From CBDCGW01 sp964430745 (GTDB taxonomy: Bacteria; Acidobacteriota; UBA890), in the NCBI GenBank assembly GCA_964430745.1, contig CAYSHI010000113.1, forward strand, positions 1 to 12,337: a stretch of DNA of 12,337 nt, in the 5' to 3' direction. Positions 8,212 through 12,337 of this stretch are shown here, piece after piece; within the stretch, counting starts at the first letter, position 1, and each line of letters starts with the position of its first letter. The translations under genes and the position numbers were made by a program. The notes under the pieces were generated by a model that worked only from the letters and a program-made list of their open reading frames with translations, ran no database searches and was not told where the DNA came from.

Positions 8212-9198
8212 ATGTCCGATACGAGCACCGAACCCGTTCCACCGAGCCCGGCACGTGACCTGAGCTGGCTGTGGAAGCTCGCGGTCAGCGTCGCCCTGCT
8301 CGGCATCCTGGTGTGGACGCAGGATCTCTCGGGCGTGTTCCGCCTCATGCGTCAGGCGAGCCCGGCGTGGCTGGCCGCGGCGACCATCGCCATGTTCGCC
8401 GAACAGACCCTCACCGCCGCGACCTGGGCTCTGTTGCTGCAAGCGCGCGGGCTGAAGGTCTCGGTCGTCAAGGTGATCCACATCTTCTATCTGAGCTTCT
8501 TTCTGGGTACCTGGCTGCCCTCGAGCACCGGGCCGGACTTCGTTCGCACCTACTACCTCGCGAAGGAGATCGACGGCTACGAGGCGGTGGGGTCCATGCT
8601 CCTGCTGCGTTTCATCAACCTCTTCGGCCTGGGGCTTTTCGCCGTCGCCGGGATCTTGGCGCTGCCGTCGCGGCTGCCCGTCGAGGCCCTGTTGTTGGCC
8701 CTGCTGCTGGTGGCGGGGAGCACCGGCGCCCTGGTGATCGGGTTCACCGAGCGGCCCCGCCGCTGGGCGACCAAGCTGCTCGACGCCGTCGGCCTGCACG
8801 GGCTCAGTCGGGTTCTCGGCAAGTTGCACGACGCGCTGCTTGCCTACCGCGGTGCGCCGGGGGCCGTGCTTGCCGCGACGATCGTCTCCCTGGTGGTGCA
8901 GCTATTGCGCATCCTGACCATCTACTACGCCGGCCTGGCGCTCGGCGCCACCGTGCCGCTCGTCGACTACCTGGTGCTGGTGCCCGTCACCACCGTGATC
9001 ACATTGCTGCCGATCAGCCTCTCGGGCCTGGGTGTCCGCGAGGGAGCGTTCGTGTGGTTCTTCGGCCGCGCCGGGATGAGCGAGGCGACCGCCTTCAGCC
9101 TGGGCCTGTTGATCTTCGGCCTCAGCCTCGTCCTGTGGGTCGTGGGGGCGCTGCTTTACTGGCAGGAAACTCCGGAAGCCGACCCGGAACAGGTCTGA
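8212..9198 (+). CDS. Flippase-like integral membrane protein (LPG synthase TM / AglD-like family)
   Basis: A 328-residue membrane protein of the lysylphosphatidylglycerol synthase TM-region family (PF03706-like), whose members are implicated in moving or modifying lipids and lipid-linked glycans. About eight hydrophobic segments are visible (near 19-36, 52-75, 88-103, 127-152, 157-178, 218-247, 250-268 and 292-316). Two family signatures are clear: FLGTWLPSSTGPDFVRTYYL (97-116) and LPISLSGLGVREGAF (266-280). The synthase's catalytic aminoacyltransferase domain is absent, so this is the stand-alone membrane form. The ATG at 8212 is chosen because it puts the first membrane segment about 18 residues in; the frame stays open upstream to 7945, but that part lies inside the divergent gene and has no family match. 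Its ribosome site is weak. The last 43 bp overlap, tail to tail, the HprK-like gene on the other strand. The exact substrate is unknown. Confidence 0.88.
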   Translation: MSDTSTEPVPPSPARDLSWLWKLAVSVALLGILVWTQDLSGVFRLMRQASPAWLAAATIAMFAEQTLTAATWALLLQARGLKVSVVKVIHIFYLSFFLGTWLPSSTGPDFVRTYYLAKEIDGYEAVGSMLLLRFINLFGLGLFAVAGILALPSRLPVEALLLALLLVAGSTGALVIGFTERPRRWATKLLDAVGLHGLSRVLGKLHDALLAYRGAPGAVLAATIVSLVVQLLRILTIYYAGLALGATVPLVDYLVLVPVTTVITLLPISLSGLGVREGAFVWFFGRAGMSEATAFSLGLLIFGLSLVLWVVGALLYWQETPEADPEQV

Positions 9199-10079
9199 TC
9201 GACGATCAGCTCACAGGTTGCGTCGAGGTCGGAGGCGGCAAGCTCGTAGCATCTCGCCTGCCGGGCGATCCGCACCGCGGAGTCGACCCCGTATGCCGGG
9301 TGAGCGAGCGCGTTCAGCGTGTTGGCGAAGAGACGCGAGACGGCATCACCGCTGGTGAGCTCGCGGATCTCGGGCTGCGCGGGCCGGGGCGAGGGCGCGA
9401 GGAAGATCAGCGAGTGCAGGCGCCGGGGAGCGTCGGCCACGCCTCCCGGAAGCGACTCGGCCGGGACACAGAGCGCGGCGCCGGTGTCGACGGTGTCCTC
9501 ATGCAGCTCGGAGACGCCGGGCGGCGGGATCTTGAGGTGGATGGCGCGGGGAAAGGGGACCACCGCGGCATCGCCGGGATCGAACGGTGCGAGCTCGTCG
9601 CTCAGATACGCAAAACCGTGTCGGGTGAGCGCCCACGCCAGCGTCGACTTGCCGGCGCCCGAGGGGCCGACGAGAACGATCGCCCCGTCGGCGTCGGCGA
9701 GAGCGGCCGCGTGAACGAACAGCAGATCGGGGCGCTGGAGTTGCAGCGCGATCGTCAGCGCGTTTTCCATCTGCGCCAGGATGTCGCCGGCGGTCGGAGC
9801 AGATTCACAGGGCTCGCCCGCTTCGGCCAGGAGGAACCCCTCCGGGTCGGAGCTCGTGGTTATGCGGTAGTCGAGGTCTGCGTCCGACGTCCCCTCGGCC
9901 GGTTGCTCCATGCATCGGTACAAGTTCCGAATCCACGCCGCGAAGCCCGCGTCGGGGCACCGCACGCGAACGTTCTTTCCCAAGACGAGAAGATCGACGA
10001 TGGGTTGCAGCGGTCCGTCTCCTTTTGCGTCCGAACGGGCGAACGATGCCGTGGGGCTACCCTGGTAGAATCGCGCCAT
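9156..10079 (-). CDS. HPr kinase-like P-loop protein (HprK-related kinase type)
   Basis: A 307-residue protein with an HPr kinase/phosphorylase-like C-terminal fold and a divergent N-terminus. Visible motifs are FVHAAAL (121-127), Walker A GPSGAGKST (138-146), and SDE (160-162) after FAYL, where HprK has its acidic metal-binding residues. PRAIHLK (178-184) follows. Families of this kind (HprK-related kinase A, and the kinases of paeninodin-type lasso peptide loci) sit beside PqqD-like and nucleotidyltransferase genes, as here. The likely reaction is ATP-dependent phosphorylation of a peptide or protein serine, by inference. The start ATG at 10079 (MARFYQG) has no strong ribosome site; an in-frame ATG 39 nt upstream (MAHPGAYN) is possible but would overlap the divergent gene. 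No PTS or HPr gene is nearby, so a role in sugar catabolite control is unlikely. Confidence 0.8.
   Translation of the reverse strand: MARFYQGSPTASFARSDAKGDGPLQPIVDLLVLGKNVRVRCPDAGFAAWIRNLYRCMEQPAEGTSDADLDYRITTSSDPEGFLLAEAGEPCESAPTAGDILAQMENALTIALQLQRPDLLFVHAAALADADGAIVLVGPSGAGKSTLAWALTRHGFAYLSDELAPFDPGDAAVVPFPRAIHLKIPPPGVSELHEDTVDTGAALCVPAESLPGGVADAPRRLHSLIFLAPSPRPAQPEIRELTSGDAVSRLFANTLNALAHPAYGVDSAVRIARQARCYELAASDLDATCELIVDQTCSGSASGVSCQ
10063..10071 (+). promoter_or_regulatory. Extended -10 promoter for the nucleotidyltransferase gene
   Basis: TGgTAGAAT is an extended -10 with 5 of 6 consensus bases. It would start transcription near 10078, giving a leader of about 22 nt that contains the AGGA ribosome site (10089-10092). 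It lies inside the first codons of the divergent HprK-like gene. No -35 is recognisable. Confidence 0.5.
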
Positions 10080-10099
10080 CACCGGCGCAGGATAATTGT

Positions 10100-11245
10100 A
10101 TGCCCCAGGATGAGCCATCGCTGATGCCCCTGCTGCGTTCCGCGGCGGAGGAGCGCTCTGACCTCGGGGGTGCGCGGCTTGACGATGCGCAGGTCGAGTT
10201 CGTGGTTGATGCCGGTCTCGGGCCCCTCCTGAACCACATCGCGCAGGACGACAAGGCTGCCCTCTCGCATGCGAGCCGCACCCGTCTGGCCGGCGCGGAC
10301 ATGGCGGGAGAGGCACGCTACTCACGCATGGTGGCGGCGCTTGGCGAGATTCTCGTTGCCCACGACGAGATCGCCCACGGGGTGACCCTGTTGAAGGGAA
10401 TCTCGGTTTGCCGAAGATACCCGCGGCCCCATCTGCGCACGATGAGCGACATCGATCTGCTCGCGTCGCCACGGGTGATGCAGCACCTGGAGAACCTCTT
10501 GCCCGAGCTCGGCTACCAACCGGGCGAGTTCGGCATGGGGCCCGGGTTTTACCGGGGCCACCACCACACGCGCCCGTTCGTTCATCCGGTCAGCGGCGTT
10601 CGCATCGAGGTCCATCGGGCCCTGTTTCCGTCCGGCCGCAAGATACCCGACGACAGCGCCCTCGGGATCGAGAGAGCGAGGACTCAGATTGTGGTGTCCG
10701 CTTTCGAGGGGCATGAGGTACGACGCTTCGGACCCGAGATGGAGTTGTTGTACATCGCGGCGCACTGGGCGTACGACCTCCATCTCCCGCTCGTTCATAT
10801 CGGCCTGCTCGATGCCCTCTACCTGATTCGCGACGAAGGGGAGGGGATCGATTGGGACCTGATCGGGTCCTGGTTCGACGCCCGGGAGGTCGCCACTCCA
10901 TTGTGCGTCCTGTTGGGCTACCTCTTGCAGCACCGGTTGATCGATCTCGACCCTACGGTGATCACTCGGCTGGAGGGAGCTCCCAAGTGCGTCGGTCGCA
11001 CCGGAAGACGTGCCCTGCACCGAATCGTCGACCGATCCCTGGACGGAGGGCTCGGCAACGGCTCCCCCACCAGGGACGTGCTGGAGATCGTCTGGCAGGC
11101 TCTCGTGGCCCCGGCGTCGCCCTGGACGAAGCTGTATACGGTGCCGATGGACGTAGCGTTTCCTCCGCACCACCCCTCCCGGTTCAGCCCTGCCTTCCAG
11201 CTCCAGCGCTTTCGTTCGCTGTTTTTTCGACAGCCCGACGGCTGA
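10100..11245 (+). CDS. Nucleotidyltransferase-fold protein (NTP_transf_5 type)
   Basis: A 381-residue protein of the uncharacterised NTP_transf_5 type (PF14907-like). The core motifs are LLKG (97-100), the metal-binding SDIDLL (116-121, with D117 and D119 as the DxD pair), a histidine-rich segment GHHHTRPFVHP (153-163) and IEVH (169-172), which carries the third acidic residue E170. A mostly helical C-terminal half follows, containing an AHWAYDLHLPLVH segment. All the acidic residues expected for nucleotidyl transfer are present, so activity is plausible, but the substrate is not known. The ATG at 10100 is supported by AGGA 7 nt upstream. The family recurs in lasso peptide and other PqqD/HprK-linked gene groups; here it diverges from the HprK-like gene with only 20 bp between start codons. 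The C-terminus is followed by a stem-loop at 11317. Confidence 0.85.
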   Translation: MPQDEPSLMPLLRSAAEERSDLGGARLDDAQVEFVVDAGLGPLLNHIAQDDKAALSHASRTRLAGADMAGEARYSRMVAALGEILVAHDEIAHGVTLLKGISVCRRYPRPHLRTMSDIDLLASPRVMQHLENLLPELGYQPGEFGMGPGFYRGHHHTRPFVHPVSGVRIEVHRALFPSGRKIPDDSALGIERARTQIVVSAFEGHEVRRFGPEMELLYIAAHWAYDLHLPLVHIGLLDALYLIRDEGEGIDWDLIGSWFDAREVATPLCVLLGYLLQHRLIDLDPTVITRLEGAPKCVGRTGRRALHRIVDRSLDGGLGNGSPTRDVLEIVWQALVAPASPWTKLYTVPMDVAFPPHHPSRFSPAFQLQRFRSLFFRQPDG

Positions 11246-11316
11246 GCGGTGGGGGATGGACGATGGGTATGGGGATGCGCATGGGGCACCCGCTAACGAG
11301 GAATGATCCTCTGCCA

Positions 11317-11337
11317 CGCGGGCTTTTTCTCCCCGCG
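11317..11337 (+). terminator. Probable terminator after the nucleotidyltransferase gene
   Basis: CGCGGG (11317-11322) pairs with CCCGCG (11332-11337) around a T-rich 9-nt loop and is followed by a pyrimidine-rich tract (GTTTCTTCTATTC). It separates the nucleotidyltransferase gene from the small peptide gene. Confidence 0.45.
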
Positions 11338-11349
11338 ACGTTTCTTCTA

Positions 11350-11378
11350 TTCAATTCAGAATCGGATCCGTGTATCAT
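11350..11378 (+). promoter_or_regulatory. Candidate promoter of the small peptide gene
   Basis: TTCAAT (11350-11355), a 17-bp spacer and TATCAT (11373-11378) lie in a short AT-rich patch that stands out from the GC-rich surroundings. The -10 has 5 of 6 consensus bases, the -35 only 3. It suggests that the peptide is transcribed separately from the gene before it. Confidence 0.4.
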
Positions 11379-11422
11379 ACTAAGGACTCAGCCCCTGGGT
11401 TACTGGATGGAGAGGTGGCTAT

Positions 11423-11593
11423 ATGTCACAAACAGGTCTGCAAGATCCATCAAAACGTAAATTCATCAAGAAGGTGGCTTACGTCGCACCGACGGTACTG
11501 ACTGTGTCGGCCGTTGCGTCGCTGGCGTCGGCCGCTTCCGGCGTTTGGGACAAGAGGTACGTCGGACCCGGCGAAAAGACGGGATCCGGGTAG
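11423..11593 (+). CDS. Small peptide, candidate RiPP precursor or exported client of the HprK/PqqD group
   Basis: A 56-residue peptide. GGAGAGG (11409-11415) sits 7 nt before the ATG, a stronger ribosome site than its neighbours have. Layout: a polar N-terminus; KRKFIKK (11-17); a mildly hydrophobic stretch AYVAPTVLTVSAVASLASA (19-37) containing Y20-x-x-P23; a possible signal-peptidase AxA site (A35-S36-A37); and a polar tail ASGVWDKRYVGPGEKTGSG (38-56). The YxxP element resembles the leader motif bound by PqqD-like RRE domains in lasso peptide systems, and a PqqD-like gene faces it 170 bp away. Against a classical lasso core: no Asp/Glu falls 7-9 residues after G40 and no Thr sits at the leader's penultimate position. 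The other reading is a short exported protein with a Sec- or Tat-like signal. T53 and S55 at the tail could be kinase targets. The existence of the gene is well supported; its function is inference. Confidence 0.7.
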   Translation: MSQTGLQDPSKRKFIKKVAYVAPTVLTVSAVASLASAASGVWDKRYVGPGEKTGSG

Positions 11594-11618
11594 ACCACCA
11601 AACGCATCGGTGTCGCAA

Positions 11619-11741
11619 CCGGGCTTGCGCCCGGAGCTCGGGGAGCGCAGCGTGCGCGGCGATTGTTTCGTTCGCCGCCAGCTACGGTATCGCTCGCCCG
11701 AGCATTGGTTTGCCCGCTCCTCTCCTCGCCCGGGTACGGGC
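11619..11741. terminator. Cluster of stem-loops between the convergent peptide and PqqD-like genes
   Basis: Three hairpins lie in the 170-bp gap. CCGGGC-TTGC-GCCCGG (11619-11634) has a perfect 6-bp stem. GCGGCGA / TCGCCGC (11656-11662 with 11672-11678) is a perfect 7-bp stem with a T-rich 9-nt loop. GCCCG-GGTA-CGGGC (11728-11741) is 5 bp. Genes converge on this region, so it probably terminates transcription from both sides. None has a clean T-run. No gene is visible in the gap. Confidence 0.45.
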
Positions 11742-11763
11742 TCGCGATCGTCGTTGATTCCCC

Positions 11764-12069
11764 TCAGGCAAGCAGGCCTTCGTCCGCGAGCTGCTCGAGG
11801 ACTTTTCCCAGGTCGGCTGCGACGACCTCGAGCGGGGGCGTCGGCTCGAAGGCCTCGCTCGTCGCCCGGACCAGATCGTCGAGCGTCTGCGTGCCATCGA
11901 GTCGATTCCAGATCACGGCAGAGGTGACGTTGAGCACGTGCATCTTCTGGCTGACGGGGTCGTACAACACCCACTCGTCGTCGACCTTTCGGGACACGAC
12001 GTCTTCTCGCGCCTTGGGGCTGTTCGTGCCCCGCGAGGCAGTGTTGTCTTCGGGTGGGGTGCTTGCCAT
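11764..12069 (-). CDS. PqqD-like protein (RRE-fold peptide chaperone)
   Basis: A 101-residue PqqD-family protein (PF05402-like). The core is residues 22-100: WVLYDPVSQKMHVLNVTSAV (33-52), then IWNRLDGTQTLDDLV (53-67) and a final helix ending LADEGLLA. This fold binds leader peptides of RiPPs (the RRE) or acts as a peptide chaperone in HprK-related systems. The ATG at 12069 is preferred because GGAG lies 9 nt upstream; the frame is open to 12171, but an ATG at 12108 has only a distant GGAG (16 nt). The first 20 residues (MASTPPEDN onward) are polar and probably disordered. It converges on the small peptide gene, its most obvious possible ligand. No radical SAM, B2-type protease or cyclase is seen within the window, so the pathway class cannot be fixed. 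Confidence 0.87.
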   Translation of the reverse strand: MASTPPEDNTASRGTNSPKAREDVVSRKVDDEWVLYDPVSQKMHVLNVTSAVIWNRLDGTQTLDDLVRATSEAFEPTPPLEVVAADLGKVLEQLADEGLLA

Positions 12070-12145
12070 CGGTGCGATCTCCGTGCGGTGGCGAGACGAG
12101 GTTGCCATCCGGTTAGTGTGCTGTCTCCAACATGGCTTGACACTT

Positions 12146-12245
12146 GCAGAGGGAATTGCGGGCGAGATCAAGGAAGGGCGAGGAAGGCGATGCTACGGCA
12201 TCGTCGACGAGCCCTGACGCCGAGATCGCGCGCAATCCCCTCTGC
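12146..12245. repeat. Long imperfect inverted repeat upstream of the PqqD-like gene
   Basis: The arm at 12146-12169 matches the reverse complement of 12222-12245 at 20 of 24 positions, with the outer 8 bp perfect (GCAGAGGG / CCCTCTGC). The 52-nt interior holds a further small hairpin GATGC-TACG-GCATC (12189-12202). It lies in the 231-bp gap between the PqqD-like start and the possible gene at 12301, so it could be a regulator-binding site or a structured leader. Confidence 0.6.
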
Positions 12246-12300
12246 CCGTAGGGTAGCGGCGGGACGGGGCGATTCCTTTGTCGCGGCTCCTCGACGATGT

Positions 12301-12337
12301 ATGAACATCGCCGTCGTCGCCTCTCCGCGGACTCGCC
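12301..12337 (+). CDS. Possible gene start running off the right edge
   Basis: An open frame begins MNIAVVASPRTR and continues past the window. The short hydrophobic strand MNIAVVAS looks like the first beta-strand of a Rossmann-type enzyme, for instance a glycosyltransferase, but 12 residues cannot settle that. Codons from 12301 have high third-position GC like the other genes. The same frame is open back to an ATG at 12190 with a good GAGGA site, but those 37 codons have only about half G or C at third positions, so I prefer 12301. A perfect 6-bp hairpin CGATGT-ATGA-ACATCG (12295-12310) covers this start codon, and there is no clear ribosome site. Confidence 0.4.
   Translation, partial: MNIAVVASPRTR

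Noticed and set aside
9156..10079. True HPr kinase/phosphorylase of the PTS
   Set aside because: Only the P-loop domain is HprK-like, the N-terminus differs, and no HPr, enzyme I or PTS gene is nearby. The PqqD-like and nucleotidyltransferase neighbours fit the HprK-related group better.
8271..10124. 617-codon plus-strand open frame
   Set aside because: It is a shadow of the flippase-like gene and of the antisense strand of the HprK-like gene; the composition is Arg/Gly-rich and no family motif is present.
11423..11593. Classical lasso peptide precursor
   Set aside because: The leader lacks the penultimate Thr, the core after G40 has no acidic residue at positions 7-9, and no B2 protease or asparagine-synthetase-like cyclase is in the window. 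Kept only as a general RiPP-like candidate.
12137..12165. Promoter with a perfect TTGACA -35 (12137-12142)
   Set aside because: The hexamer at 17 bp spacing is GGGCGA, and no acceptable -10 is found at 15-19 bp.
1..12337. CRISPR array, insertion sequence or integrase gene
   Set aside because: No regularly spaced repeats, transposase or recombinase motifs were seen on either strand. The only mobile-element sign is the tRNA repeat pair.

Overview
The window is high-GC bacterial DNA, most likely from an acidobacterium or a close relative. Two genes point that way: an ATPase-less permease of the acidobacterial duplicated orphan permease (ADOP) type, and a large Ser/Thr protein kinase fused to a SPDG-type beta-propeller. 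No gene here fixes the taxonomy more finely.

Left part (1-6101). A TTG-started ADOP permease (86-2626) ends in a stem-loop. Next comes a gene-poor 0.5 kb stretch holding a detached 3' half of a tRNA-Leu gene (2754-2805) and an 18-codon relic resembling the tail of acidobacterial kinase/TolB proteins. The kinase-propeller gene (3164-5857) follows, then an intact tRNA-Leu(CAG) on the minus strand (6018-6101). The tRNA fragment and the intact tRNA are direct repeats bracketing the kinase gene, the geometry left by insertion into a tRNA 3' end. No integrase is visible.

Middle part (6260-9198). A minus-strand multi-pass membrane glycosyltransferase-like gene is split into two frames by a 7-bp tandem duplication at 7721-7734. 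Divergent from it is an intact flippase-like (LPG synthase TM / AglD-like) membrane protein. Both are of kinds used in envelope lipid or glycan work.

Right part (9156-12337). This is a compact group of an HPr-kinase-like P-loop protein (minus), an NTP_transf_5-type nucleotidyltransferase (plus), a 56-residue peptide with a lysine-rich N-terminus, a YxxP motif and an AxA site (plus), and a PqqD-like protein (minus). The first two genes start 20 bp apart and diverge; the last two converge. HprK-like, PqqD-like and nucleotidyltransferase genes co-occur in HprK-related/PqqD-related systems and in kinase-bearing lasso peptide loci. The peptide is therefore a candidate precursor or client, but no protease, cyclase, radical SAM or transporter gene lies in the window. 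A further gene may begin at 12301 and run off the right edge. Gene orientation alternates, so most of these genes probably have their own promoters.
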